Assembly (NCBI GenBank): GCA_037833965.1 | Contig: AP031358.1 | Span: 20,468,001-20,532,000 of the forward strand | Source of the DNA: Marchantia polymorpha subsp. ruderalis | Taxonomy: Eukaryota; Streptophyta; Marchantiopsida; Marchantiales; Marchantiaceae | Direction: 5' to 3' | DNA: 64,000 nucleotides | Shown here: positions 46,630 to 58,527 of the stretch, piece after piece | Numbering within the stretch: the stretch's first letter is position 1 | Layout of the letters: every line of letters starts with the position of its first letter | Made by a program: the position numbers and the translations under genes | Notes under the pieces: model-generated | What the model was told of the DNA's origin: nothing | Databases searched by the model: none | Seen by the model: the letters and a program-made list of their open reading frames with translations, nothing else

Positions 46630-47490
46630 GTGGCCGACGGGTTAGCAATCTCCCGTCCCGAGGGGAGACAGGTGCAGACAGTTGATAATACCCCAAAGGC
46701 TTCAAAATATCTGATTAATATCCACAGCGATGAAAGCGGGGCTCAGAAAAAATTCATAATAAATTTAGATCTGATGGCTAGAGATCAAAATTCAGCCGGT
46801 GAAGATGTTTTTATTACCTCTGAATTTCATCAATCGTTAGGAAATATGAAAGTAAGATCCATGAGTGACGCGCTTTTGTGGACTCTGCTTGATCTCAGTT
46901 AGACATTATATCTCTGTCTCACAGACTTGACCTCTAGAAAATTCCAGTTATTACTCTGACCCTTCAGCACCCGTCAGAAGCTCAGAGGATCTGAACACAC
47001 ATACCGGTTCAGAAAAGAGAGCACGGACAATTCGCTTTCCTAAGCTAACTATTGAAGTGGGCTCCACTCCCACTGAGATGGCCACGAAGAACAACGTGGA
47101 CCGCTTTTCTGGAATCTCATTGAACGTGGTGTACCAGTAAGTGCTCCAGTTCTTGAGCTGGGAAATTTTGTGCCTGATGACGTAGAAGGGCGCATTGGAC
47201 TATAAGTACTCGGAATGAAATCCCGATCGATGGCGTGTCTGATCCTCGCCCGACGACTCACCCAGCCAGGAACGAAGGGGCGAGGAAACCCATCGTGTGC
47301 ATGTGCGATTGTGAAGCATCGAAGATTTAGCCCAGGGCTCTCGTTGCAGCTCGTGCTTTTGTTCTGCTCAGTGATATTCGACAGATCTAGAGCAGTGACA
47401 CGAAGGAAAGCGCCTCCAACGTTTCCTTTTACGGCCGCGCACCAATGCCATGTGAGGGTGAGCTCGAGCCCGATCGGAGTTAAAGTTTAT
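46206..47490 (+). repeat. Upstream module M1 of ROCO gene B
   Basis: Collinear with 14640-15860. It retains the 'STPTEMATKNNVDRFSGISL' frame ending at cca|GTAAGT (about 47137), but a 1-base deletion near 47040 breaks its upstream part. It is paralogous to M2 at 55640-56945. Confidence 0.55.
46630..46902 (+). pseudogene. Relic coding frame in upstream module M1 of unit B
   Basis: Open from GTG at 46630 to a stop at 46900-46902, and the frame can be followed slightly upstream. It contains 'KASKYLINIHSDESGAQKKF', then 'IINLDLMARDQNSAGEDVFI' and 'SEFHQSLGNMKVRSMSDALL'. The unit A copy (about 15019-15270) has frame-breaking indels, and the M2 copies (about 24470-24660 and 56050-56220) are more decayed. 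It reads like a piece of a real, ancient gene. No ATG exists at the frame start and the family is not recognised. Confidence 0.4.
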
Positions 47491-48138
47491 CGATTATTCG
47501 AGTTTCCATGTAAGTTTGTCTTTTACTTTGAACTTTGACCGAGATCTTAATTTGAAGTCATGAATCACTGTTATCTAACCTTTAGCATATGAATCATTTT
47601 CCAAGTCATTTGTACACCACAGTTTTTCTTCACTTGCAAGCAAGTTCTTGAGAGGATTGACATTGATCTTCGCAAGTATCATGCTGGTTCTATCGTTTTT
47701 TATATGGAGTGCTCTTAGCACGGACAAAATCAGATTTCATTTTAATGGTTGAGGTCTAAACACCTCCGGACATTGGTAGTAGGACTGTGCATGCCCTCAA
47801 ATGCTTGACAGTTGAGGTAGAAGAACAATCATACCAGCAGTTCAAAACCTCGAGTCCTCGTGAACTCTCTACCCATTTTTTCGACAATATGACTAGAAAA
47901 CTCCCACAAAGTTGATAATTTTGTTCTGAACCTACGAGATATGCAGGGTAATGAAGACCACTGGACCGATCTTCAAAGCAAGAAAGAGCACAACAGGATT
48001 TGTCCACTGAGGTAACCATTTATGTGCCTCAGAATACATCCATTTGCTCGAATAGATGAGAGATTTCACGAAAATGTATTCAATGAAGATGATGTTTGAA
48101 ATCTCTGTTGTAACGACATCAAGTTCATCAGCACACTG

Positions 48139-48402
48139 ATGCACTCATTTAGTTATCCCGTTCGCTTGCACAACAAAGTCAAGATTTGCTCTGAACTTCT
48201 AAGAACATTTTCCAATCACACAGAGTATAGAGGAACACGCTTGTTGTGTTCATATGTTGTCGTTACCTTGATCGCTCACACGATTCAATCAGAAGATCTT
48301 ATTGAATACGATGCATTCAATTTCCACGCCCATCATAAAGTCTGTCTTCCAGTGAGTCGCATTCTCCCATTCCAGATGTACATCCAGTTTTACACAACGT
48401 AG
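48139..48402 (+). CDS. Hypothetical 87-residue ORF (unit B copy)
   Basis: Same frame and ATG as 16507-16770, differing by Ile-to-Thr and Asn-to-Asp. In this copy the upstream frame has one stop fewer (CGA instead of TGA near 48051). No recognised domain. It is probably a relic or chance frame. Confidence 0.2.
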   Translation: MHSFSYPVRLHNKVKICSELLRTFSNHTEYRGTRLLCSYVVVTLIAHTIQSEDLIEYDAFNFHAHHKVCLPVSRILPFQMYIQFYTT

Positions 48403-49028
48403 TGTAGTTCACATCTGAGATATCTGCGTTTCCATACGTTCCATGACCTTCTTCGTACACATAGCAGCATTTTTGCTACAAACCAGTCTTTTATATTTCA
48501 GATTCACCTGCAGAGCCATCACCAATTCCACTCAGTTCGAGTTACGTCACCTCTGCAGATCAAACAAGAAACGCTAATCTCGCTTTGCAGACGCTCTATG
48601 ATTGGCTTGGAACCAGTATCCTGGTTCTGTGAGTTCATTTTGATTCACATCGCCTTTCATGCTCTGCATTGAAATCTAACCTCCTCCTACTTCCACTTTG
48701 CACAATCTTCTTGCGTTTGTAGCGAATTGCTATTGACTCAATTTTGTGCAGAGCTTAGAGTAATCTTTGTGTCGCTACTCATGCAGAGAGCAAGAAGTCT
48801 CATGCCCACCACGCACTTGCACACGAGCTGTGAAACTACGACGGAAAGTTCAGATTTATTCGGGTGAGCCCGTGCCTGCAGATCGAGGAGGGGGCTTCCT
48901 GTAGGCCCGGATACATTTCGCTCGCGCATGCCACGCAGCACACGTTTCTTTGTCTGTGAGAGAGGAAGAGACTGGAAGGTGCAGGTGTGCACATTGTCAT
49001 TCTCAGTCACGGTGCCGAGACACGGGGA

Positions 49029-52000
49029 ATGGACTCCACACACGAGGAACCAGAGAGTCGCGCTGCCGAGACACTGGGGATGGACTCTATAGACGAGGAA
49101 CCAGAGAGTTTTGACGTGAGCGAGACAGACGAGCAACCGAAGCTTCCGTCCGCTGTCCAGTACCTTATACGGCGTCTGGAAGGCAAAGGCGAGCCTTTCC
49201 TGTGGTTTCCCGATTTAAGCGAGCCGGAATTTCGAGAGTTCTTTCCGGATGGTGAATTGATTTCGACGATCACAGGGTGGCGAAGCCAAGTGCGCCTTCG
49301 AGTGCTGGAGGCAATCGGCAACTGCAACACCTTTGAGGATCTCAACGTGAGAGATATTTTTCACGGAGATATATCGAGGTTGACGGCAAGCGAGTGGGAG
49401 ATAGTTTGCAGAGGATTCATGTCTAGCACCGTCCTAAAAAACATCAGCCTTTCCCAATTGAGATGGGGTTCAGATGAGGAAGTGGAGAGCTTCTGTTTAC
49501 AGCTGGGGGGAATTCTGAATTCCTCTAGCGTGACATATTTGAGAATATGGGGTTGCGAATTGAGTGCCAGATGTTGGTTGAATCTCGCCTCAGAACTGCG
49601 AGGAAATTCGAAATCTAAACTCGAATGTTTAGAACTGGGTAACGCGTGGGAGGACTCGAGTGCGGTGAAGCATGTGGCTGACATGATCAACAGTGCTCCT
49701 CTGTTACAAACGTTGATATTAGGCGAGAGTTCGAAAACGGATGATGAGGCCGTTGGAATGCTGTCCCAGACTTTGATCCAGAGCTCGTCTTTGCAAGAAT
49801 TGATGTTAGAGGAGGTGGAGTGGGGAGCGGCCTTGTTGCTGAAAGCTTTGGCCGGAGACGATGGCAACCGATCCATTGAACGTCTTATCCTGGCTGGAAT
49901 GGATGGACTCGGAGACTGTTTGAGGCAAGTTCTTTCTTCCAACCCATCATTGAAGAAAGTGAGCTTGAAACACGTGCGGATGAGTCCTGAGGAATGGCAG
50001 CAGCTCGGCGAAGTCATACGTGACAATGCTACAGCAACAACTATTTACGTAGGATTTTTCTTAAGCCAAAACGTTGAACATGAGTGGCAACTCTTACGTG
50101 AAAACGTTGAACGTGAGTGGAAGTCAATAGAAGCTGTTGCGTGTGCTGCTAGCTCCGATGTCAAGGACCCCACAATGGAGCTTGCCATCTATTCTAAGTG
50201 GCCGTGTAACGATGATGTGATGTTTTCAATGAACCTATTAGGTAGGGTCCTGGGCGGAGAAATCAAATCTATAAAATCTTTCTCCATATGGGGGCTTGTT
50301 TCTTCAGGTAGCAAAGAAGATAGATTCGAAAGTATCCTGTCGATGAATGGAAACACTGGAGAGACTTCAGTCCTGAAGAAACTGGAATTAGAAGTTGTCC
50401 ACAAAGATGTTTGGAAAGACCTGCTTCGGTGCTTGCGAGGGAACACAAGTCTCACTCACTTATCTTTGTCTCCCTCCAAAATGGAAGAAGAGGTGTTCAG
50501 GGACGTGATGGGGATCCTGCGAGAGAACACAACTCTCACTCACTTGGCTTTGAATGGCTCCGAACTCTTGTCTTTGACTGGCTCCGAACTCCACGAGGAG
50601 GCGTTCAGGGATCTGATGGGGCTTCTGCAAATCAACTTGACTCTCCAGGATATAGATGTCAAATACACCTCATGGGCAAGGGATGGGAAGGAGGCGTTGA
50701 TTAAAGAGGCGCTCAAGCAGAACCAGAAGCGGGCCGGGTACATGTCCGTCTTCTACGAAGCCAAATTAGCATTTGGAGATGCAAAAGCTGGTCGACTCTT
50801 CTTATGCGGCTCTCCTCTAGCAGGTAACGTGCTCTGTGCATTCTCAGTTTTTTTCTCAATGCATGCAAACTAGCAATCTAGGGTTTGACTTTTCAAAATT
50901 GAATATTAAAGTCGAAAGATTACATTTCTTATCTATAAGTATTTGGAATTGTGTAAATATTTGAGAAAACTAGAAAGAAAAGAAAACTCATATTGCAAAG
51001 TTTTAGATTATAAATAAGACTTATTTTATGATTTTAGATTTTGATGTGAAATTTGGATTTTTTCCAATTCTGTTTTTCTATAAATATGATTAAATAATAT
51101 GGTAGCAAATAATTTGTAAAAATATCTCTAGTAACAATTTATATTTCTTTTGATTCTCTTTATTCATCTGCAGGCAAGACTCAAGTGCGTCAAACCCTGA
51201 TGAGGATAGTTAAAGGACAAAGTTGGATTGGCAACAAAGTGGAGCAGTTGAGGAGAACAGAGGGAATTGAAGTGGAATTCTTGCAAAACAATGATAGAAG
51301 TCAAATCTCAATATGGGATCTTGCAGGACAAGACATTTTCCGTACCCTTCAAAATGTGATCTTCCCTCAATCCAACAATTTTTGTATTTTCCTATTTGTT
51401 TATAGTCCCTTCCTCGAAGAAGATTCTTCACGGAATGGGACTTCTTTTTCTTCAGAGAAAAAAGAGGATTGTTTTGAGACTGAGTTGGAGCAATGGTTAA
51501 GTTTTATCACTTCCAGCACCAGGATCACTGGACATAGTCTTCCACAAGTTCTTGTTGTGATTACACACAAGGATAAAGTTCCATACAGCTCTTTAAAGTG
51601 GGCTGAGAACATAGTAGGCACACTAACCAAAAGATTCGCAAATTTTGTGGATCTCCACCAAGAGATTTTTCATTTGAATGCACGGAAGAAGAAGGAAGTT
51701 ATTCCTCTCCAAAATCACATTTTTGAGAATTTCAAAAATTTGTTGAGTGAAAAGTCCCCACGGGTTCCCCAATTGTGTTCACACCTCTCCTGCCTCTTGG
51801 TTTCAAACACCAAGAAGAATAGAAGTTGCCCTCTCTTGCCATACAAAAACTTCAATGAAATCTGTGCTCCTAGTTTGACAGAATTTGTTCCATCATCTTC
51901 AGCTCATTCAGTTGGTCATGAGAGGATAATGAGCGCAATAATATCATATTTGAATGACGTTGGATCCATCATTTCTATCCCCAACCTTGATTACATCATT

Positions 52001-53910
52001 GTAGATCCCAACTGGCTTACTTATACATTATTGGGTAAGCTGGTAGCTCTAGGTCAAAACTTTCAACCTATAAAGTCCAAGTCCTTTGAAAGAAGCGCAT
52101 ACGCAAGCAAGGACGGATTTGTCAGCGAGATCGTCTTTGTTCGCTTGATGGAGGAGTTTCTGCGAAAGCAACCACATGGACAGGGAGGTGTGACCACTCA
52201 GGTGCTTGAAGACATACTCATTAATTTAGATTTGTGTTTCAAGGTGGAAGATACTTCTCAGTATTTCATTCCTTCCTTCATACCTGAGCATGCAAACACG
52301 GAAGACCAGAAGCCTCAAGAATTGGCTTGGGAAACAAGGGATAAGAATTCACAGTTTGTCGGCATCCGAATTCAATGCCAAGATGCAAGAACAATGGCAC
52401 TAACGGCTGCTTTTTTCCCATGCTTTCAGGTGATTTCATATATACTGTGAGAAGATTGAATGCGTCAACTTCTGATTGTAGCCTATGTGTGATGGAGTGT
52501 TCTTTTTTCATAGGATGAATTCAATTTATGAAATGCGCAGCTCAATTTTTGTTAAATTTTGTATCATTGCAGATGTTCATGAGACGCAAGTTGATATCGG
52601 AGTTAAATGTTCCCAAGAAGAATGTAACCTGCTCTCGACACTATCTGCAACTTTTCCTTGATGGGCATGAGATCTACATCGAGCAAGGAACGTCCCACAA
52701 ATACGTGGACGTACTGATGTTACGCTCGAAGCATAAATCAAGGTCGGAGGCTCTGCAATACGTGATGAAGCATATCGTAGAGGAGTTGAAATCATTCTGC
52801 GCATCACCCAAAGGCTGTCCCGGGGTGGCGTTAGTGTTGGGTGTGATCCAAACACTTTGCGTGGAGAAGCTGATTCCGAGTCATCTCAGAGGAGCAATTC
52901 TGATAGAGGAGCTCAAATCAAACTTCATTCGTAGCATCAATGAGAAACTTGAGGATATTCTGTCGAATAGATTGCACTTGGTGAAAGATGAAGATTTGCT
53001 CAACTATGAGCAGTCTTGGCCCTCGATTGAAGGGCACACACTGAAAATAGGCGAAAGAGCTAGATATTTGCTGCAAGAGAGCGATGTGAAAGCGGTTGTG
53101 AATGAGATCCGACAAAAGTGCGTTCAACAATTGAGCAATGATTTGGATCAACCTTACAGTGAAAGTGATAACAGGGTTGGCAATTCAAGTTCTTCATACC
53201 GTTTTGAGAGGTTGAGATCAATAGAGAGCAAGTTGGGACACATACTTACTTCCCAACAAGAACTACAGCCAACTAGAGTCAACAAGAACTACAGTTTATT
53301 CAGGTCTGAAGTGGACAGGTTGATTCAGTATTTTCATTCGCTTCAGCAGGCGAAAACTCCGAAGATACCATACGTTGCCAACGATGTTGGCATTTTCTAT
53401 AGCATGAGTGCAAAATTGCATTTAGGTAAAACCGTTCGTTTACACTTGATGTGTGAATCGGTCGATGGGTTTCACATGGTCAAAGATCAAGAAGGTGTGA
53501 TGATACGCTTGGATCAGGAGAATTGTGCATGGATTCAGAAAACTGTTGAAATTACATGCAAAGTCATGTATTATGCTGTGAAGGCTGGACTGGATAAGAC
53601 CCTCAATCTGGGCCAAGCGATTCCGGACTGGGAAGATTTACAATCCGATATTTTTAAACTAGAAGGCATTAGCGATCGTGATCGTAGGGCAGTTAGAAAA
53701 GGTGGGAAAAGCATGGAGCTCAACGAAGCATGGCTGAGGATTCAGCAAAAGCTTGAGCCTCAGCTTCGAGGTAGCTATTCAGCGATATTCAAGTTGTATC
53801 AGGTGAAATACGTGAGTCAAGAATTAGATGGGCATGAATTATATGAGCATGCATGGGTGTGCGAGGAGTGCATGCATAAAGGTCTTAATAGCAGAGTTTT
53901 GATAGTTTAG
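49029..53910 (+). CDS. LRR-ROC-COR (ROCO family) GTPase, unit B
   Basis: Exons 49029-50823, 51174-52429 and 52573-53910 give 1462 residues. Domain order is as in unit A: acidic N-terminal repeat, LRRs (about 110-575), ROC with P-loop GSPLAGKT (594-601), RTEGIEV, WDLAGQD and THKD, COR, and a C-terminal tail with CEEC. The LRR part differs from A in blocks: a different loop around residues 58-80, loss of a 14-residue insertion near residue 115, a short duplicated stretch 'LLRENVEREW' near 360, and one C-terminal LRR fewer plus a partial duplicate. By eye exon 2 has about 21 amino-acid replacements and 7 silent changes, and exon 3 about 11 and 5. All GTP-binding motifs remain intact, so it is probably functional and has diverged mainly in the sensing domain. 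Confidence 0.88.
50824..51173 (+). other. ROCO B intron 1, splits the P-loop
   Basis: 350 bp, donor cag|GTAACG, acceptor ATCTGCAG|gc, at the same glycine codon as in unit A. Confidence 0.92.
52430..52572 (+). other. ROCO B intron 2
   Basis: 143 bp, donor cag|GTGATT, acceptor ATTGCAG|atg, phase 0. Confidence 0.9.
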
Positions 53911-55639
53911 GATTCGAAGGAGGTAGGAATGTCATTATGCAATTGACAAGGATATGTTTAGAGCCTCATGCAATATGAATGTCTGCAAAATCTTCCTTAG
54001 AGTTTTTACTCGTAAAAGTCTTTCAAAATCTTTGCAATCATGTCAATCGCGCAGTGATGTTTCTGAGTAATATTTGTCTTTGACTAATCTATCAAAATTA
54101 CATTTTGAGGACAAAGTTTCATTTGCGGCTTGTTGCAAGTCTCACCATGATGAAATCCCTTCACTCAAACGTTTGGTAGTCAGCATTGAATTTTGATGCA
54201 TATTCCAGAATGATAGTTCTGTTATTGTTATGAATGATCAGGGTACAACAACTGTAGAATGGACAGGAATAAAGATCAGATTATGTTATTGTTATACAGT
54301 TGGTAACCTTGTTTATACACGAGTGCAATTTTGAGCACTGCATGTTCCGACCACATGCAGTGTTCTAGATGTGCTGGCGTCGGCTTTCCTCACCTGCACT
54401 CTTCGAGCGGCAGGCTCTTCAGGAGACGAACACTGCTGTGCAAAACTCGTGGGTCAAATGATTGGAATGTGATTAGAGAGACACCATAGTTTTACGATAA
54501 GGATGTTGCGGAGTCTGTGAAAAAGAGGGTCAAGATGTAAGAATCCGAGTGACTTTTTAGATAAGTGATTGCACCTAGGTAGCTTTGTCGCGCTCCATCT
54601 GTAATCTATGATGAATTTTATTCTGAAATGGATGGTAAGAATAAATCATGACACAATCAAAACAATTTATTTGCTTTTCTTTCAACTGTTGTCAGGACTA
54701 ATTTAATGGCAGCTTGGTTGTCTTCTGCAAATTCTATGAGCAAGGCCGTTCATTGAGAAGGGATTGATCTCGAGGCTGTGGTAGAAGAAATCCATAAAAT
54801 CTTAGATGTGCTAACGATGAGATCAGGGCCGGGAAATTCTACCATCAAACGCATTATGGGACATTTTGGAACATTTTGCTCGCTGATCATGATTATGGAA
54901 ATACTTTGCAATGGGCGTGCCTTGCAACGTGGTGCAGATCTTCTTAAACGGGAGCAGGCCTGTTTCTAGCAGGGCTGGAAACATTAATTGTTTTGCAATC
55001 AGGTTTAAAATTTTATTTTAATTTTAATCCGTAATGTACTATTGGCATAAAATCTGGGTTTAGATTTTTTTTTACTCATTTGCCTGCTAATGAGGCGAAA
55101 GAGTTAAAAAATTCTTGACTAAATATGTATTAATATCGAACATCTACATGACAAAGTGCGTAGTTGAGTCCTACATGGATTCTAGGTTTGTAGAGATAGC
55201 AGAAATAGCAAAGAATCTGATCTAAATAGGTGTGTCATGGAGGTAAGATAAATTCGTGACTAAGACCAACTATCCGACGTTCTCAGCGAGTATGAGAGAA
55301 TTGTTCGATGTTGACGACGAGTCTGGTTGTGACAGCGCGGATGGATCCGATGATGATTATGAAAGCCTAGATGCATGAGCTAGTTGTTAGTACACTAACC
55401 ACACTCTTCTGTACTCATTCGGTACTAAAAGTCTAATACAATTAATTAAAATCATTATTGAAATCAAGTATTTTAAGGAAATTTTAGTAACGTGAAATTA
55501 TTTTTGATACAAATTAGGTTTTTCCACCCCTGGTTTCTAGAGGCAAGATTGATGATTTGGTGAGGAATCATCAATCTTGCCACTAGAAATAGTTAATAGT
55601 AAATCCCCAATTAAACATTATCATCCTGAGGAATTCTTT
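53911..55639. other. 3' region of ROCO gene B with small relic frames
   Basis: Collinear with 22359-24059. AATAAA at 54268-54273 is a possible poly(A) signal. The relic frame at 54778-54969, the acidic-tail frame at 55292-55378 and the 15-bp-stem inverted repeat at 55543-55581 are all retained. Confidence 0.45.
55292..55378 (+). other. Acidic-tail short frame (unit B copy)
   Basis: Begins ATG, encodes MRELFDVDDESGCDSADG and ends YESLDA. It differs from unit A only upstream of the ATG (Glu to Ala). Interpretation is as for the copy at 23689-23820. Confidence 0.3.
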
Positions 55640-56945
55640 TGAAAAATATATTGTGTAAATATTCCAGGTCAAACACCTACTAATATAATAAAAAGGCTTG
55701 GAAGTCAACATCAAATGGCACACAAGGGAGCCGTGATAACGTGTTCAATTTTAATATGGAAAACATGTACTATTATATGAACAGCTGGCTCAAAATAACT
55801 GCATCAACTTGTTACTTGAACAGGGTAAAATACTTTCATTATTGATTTAGATTATCAGGCTGAACACTTGAGATGCCAAGACTTCGTCATGAGTGAAAAC
55901 TTGAGGTAGTCTTTAGTGAACTGAGATCTACTCCGACCTGAGACAAAAAAACAACCAATACTCTATCCAAGCTAGTGATGAGACTTCTAAATCTCGTAAT
56001 TCCTTGGCAATAGGATCCTAGCGGTGTCTTTCCGGTGGTTGACGCGTTGGTAATCTCCCCTCCAGAGGGCAAACAGCTGCCATCAGTTGATAATACCCCT
56101 TAGGCTTGGAAAAAGCTGAATAATTTCCATAATGATGAAAGGGGGCTCAGAAAAAAATCGTCATAAAATTATATCTGATGGTTAGAGATCCAAATTCGGC
56201 CGGTGAAGATATTACTTACTACCTCTGAATCACATTACTTTCTCTCAGGCCTATATCCGATGTTCCGGATGCGGGGGTCTCTTATATATAAGAGTTCAAA
56301 CGTTAGGAAATAGGAAAGTAAGATCCACGAGCACGCGCTTTTGTGGACTCTGCTTAATCTCAGTTAGACAATATTTTCTCTGTCTAACAGACTTGGCGTC
56401 TAGAGAATTTTCCAGTTATTACTTTGACCCTTCAGCAGCCGACAGAAGCTCAGTGGATCTGAGCACACATGCCGGTTCACAAACGAAAGCACGGACGATT
56501 TGCTTTTGATAAGCTGACTATTGAACTGGGCTCCACTCCTACTGAGATGGCCACGAAGAACAATGCGACCGCTTTTCCGGACTCTCATTGAACCTGGTTT
56601 ACCAGTATGTGCTCGAGTCCTTGAGCTGAGTAGTTTCGTGCCTGGTGACGTACTACAGCGCGTTGAAATCTATCAAGTACTCAAAACGAAATCTCGATCG
56701 ATTGCGTGTCTGATCCTCGCCCGACGACTCGCCCCACCAGGAAGGAAGGGGCAAGGAAACCCATCGGGTGCACATGCGATTGTGAAGCCTCGAAACTTTT
56801 GCACTGGGCTCTCGTTCCAGCTCGTGTTTTTGTTCTGCTTATTGACTGGTCGACAGTTTTGAAGAAGTGGGCCCCCAGCGTTGCCTTTCATGGCAGCGTA
56901 CCATATCCATGTGAGGGTGAGCTCGAGCCTGATCGGAGTTTTCTT
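55640..56945 (+). repeat. Upstream module M2 of membrane gene B
   Basis: Collinear with 24060-25360 and paralogous to M1. Coding relics are decayed as in unit A. Confidence 0.55.
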
Positions 56946-57278
56946 CCACATGCAGCCGACTTGATTTCTGCTGAATTGAACTAGGATTGGCCCGATGCCG
57001 ATCGAGGACTCTTTACATGATCGCGTTCGCAGAGAGAATCGTACTCCAAACGCAACTCCAACCTTCAAGAAAAACGAAAAGCTGTGACGACGTCGGACAG
57101 CAAGCCAAGGGCTTCCCGACCACGAGGGATCAGGAGACTAGAACTCAAACCCGGTCATCATCGCTCACCCTGCGCTTGAATCTGCCAAATCCACAGACGA
57201 TCGCCATCGTTTCAGTCCAGACACGACGAGGACAAACGGACGATCTCAGCAGAGAAACGCAATCGTCGGCGGAGCGCA

Positions 57279-58043
57279 ATGGAGAGAGAATCACAGTCAG
57301 GGATCCAGAGTCAAAATCGAGGGACCTCGTCGGAGATCTGGCAGACGATTACTCTGAGAGCTGCATCTTGGTGGGCATGGGCCCGCAACAACCTTCATCC
57401 GTCTCTGCTGCTGGTGATCAAAGCTGTGTTCTGGAGCGTGGTAATTTCCTGGTTCCTCGTGTGCGTCTTGGCTTTAGGTTCCATCATTATCGTCATCTAC
57501 GGGATCTTCATGGCTCCTTACATGTTCGTTCTTTTCTGGCTCGTCGATGCGGTGCCCCTTGTGCACTCCACCCAACCTGAACATCCAACTTTCTACGTTG
57601 AAATGGTACAAATTCTCTTCGTGCTAGCCAGTGTCCTCCTTTACTACATTCTGTACACGCTCCTCAGTCTCGCTCAGAAACTCTTTCCTGAACAAATTGA
57701 GAAACTCTCACCGGAAAACATGAACGAGCTGCCACTTCTCCTCAGAATTGTCAGCGGGTTCGCATTCTACATCGTATTCAGTGTACTAGGGGCCGTTTTC
57801 ACCGTTTCCCTCATTGCCGTCGTTATTTTTGTTGCGTACCTTCCGTACAATGCATTCTTGATTTGTGACAGCCTCGGCCGCCATGTTCCCTGGTATGTGA
57901 TTCTGGGTGCCTTCGTCACTGTCGTCCTTTCAATTGTAGCGGTGGTTGGGTATTGTTCAGACCAGAGAAGTGTCTCGGTCGTCGGTCCTAGGCCTGCCAG
58001 AACTGTCGACGGCGATGAGTTAGTTCAGATGGTAGACGTTTGA
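57279..58043 (+). CDS. Small multi-spanning membrane protein, unit B
   Basis: 254 residues, five or six hydrophobic spans (about 42-66, 68-95, 108-131, 152-188 as one or two passes, 204-225) and a polar tail identical to that of unit A. Differences from A cluster in spans 1-2 (for example 'SWFLVCVLALGSIIIVIYGI' here) and in the following loop, where a few residues are missing. The second half is nearly identical. No family is recognised. It lies ~3.4 kb downstream of ROCO gene B on the same strand. Conservation of an intact frame in two copies, with in-frame length change, supports a real protein. Confidence 0.75.
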   Translation: MERESQSGIQSQNRGTSSEIWQTITLRAASWWAWARNNLHPSLLLVIKAVFWSVVISWFLVCVLALGSIIIVIYGIFMAPYMFVLFWLVDAVPLVHSTQPEHPTFYVEMVQILFVLASVLLYYILYTLLSLAQKLFPEQIEKLSPENMNELPLLLRIVSGFAFYIVFSVLGAVFTVSLIAVVIFVAYLPYNAFLICDSLGRHVPWYVILGAFVTVVLSIVAVVGYCSDQRSVSVVGPRPARTVDGDELVQMVDV

Positions 58044-58245
58044 CGCTGTTCGCAACTGTTCGATATTTCTTCCATGTCGAGTATAGTTCTCCTCAAACTG
58101 ACTTCTGGCGACGGCACGCTTTAACTCTTTGTGTGTCATGATCCACACTTCGCATTCATGTAATCTAGTATGAGAAAATTTCCGTTTTCGAACTTTTGTG
58201 CTCTAACTTGAATTTTTTGTTTGATTTGGATGGGTGAACTTGTAA

Positions 58246-58527
58246 CATTGTTCACGGGTCGGCTAACGGCTAGCCGGCTAATTTTTTTGTTAGCCGGTCA
58301 GTCAACTCAGCCGGAACGCTATCCAAGGACGAAAACGATCCGAAAACCTGGATCGACTCTGAGTTTTCGACCGATTATTTCGGCTGATTCAGCCGAAATT
58401 TATCCCAAATCCTTATTTCGACCGAATATTTAGCCGAAATACGTTTTCGGCCGATAGCCGTGAACTAATCGGCTAATTGGCCGGCTATCCGGCTAAATTT
58501 GAGTCCTTAGTCGGCTACGTGACCATG
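58246..58527. mobile_element. CGGCTA-rich inverted-repeat insert (282 bp), unit B
   Basis: Appears identical to 26667-26948, in contrast to the slightly diverged flanks. Absent from the older copy at about 5835-5870. No ORF. Confidence 0.55.
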
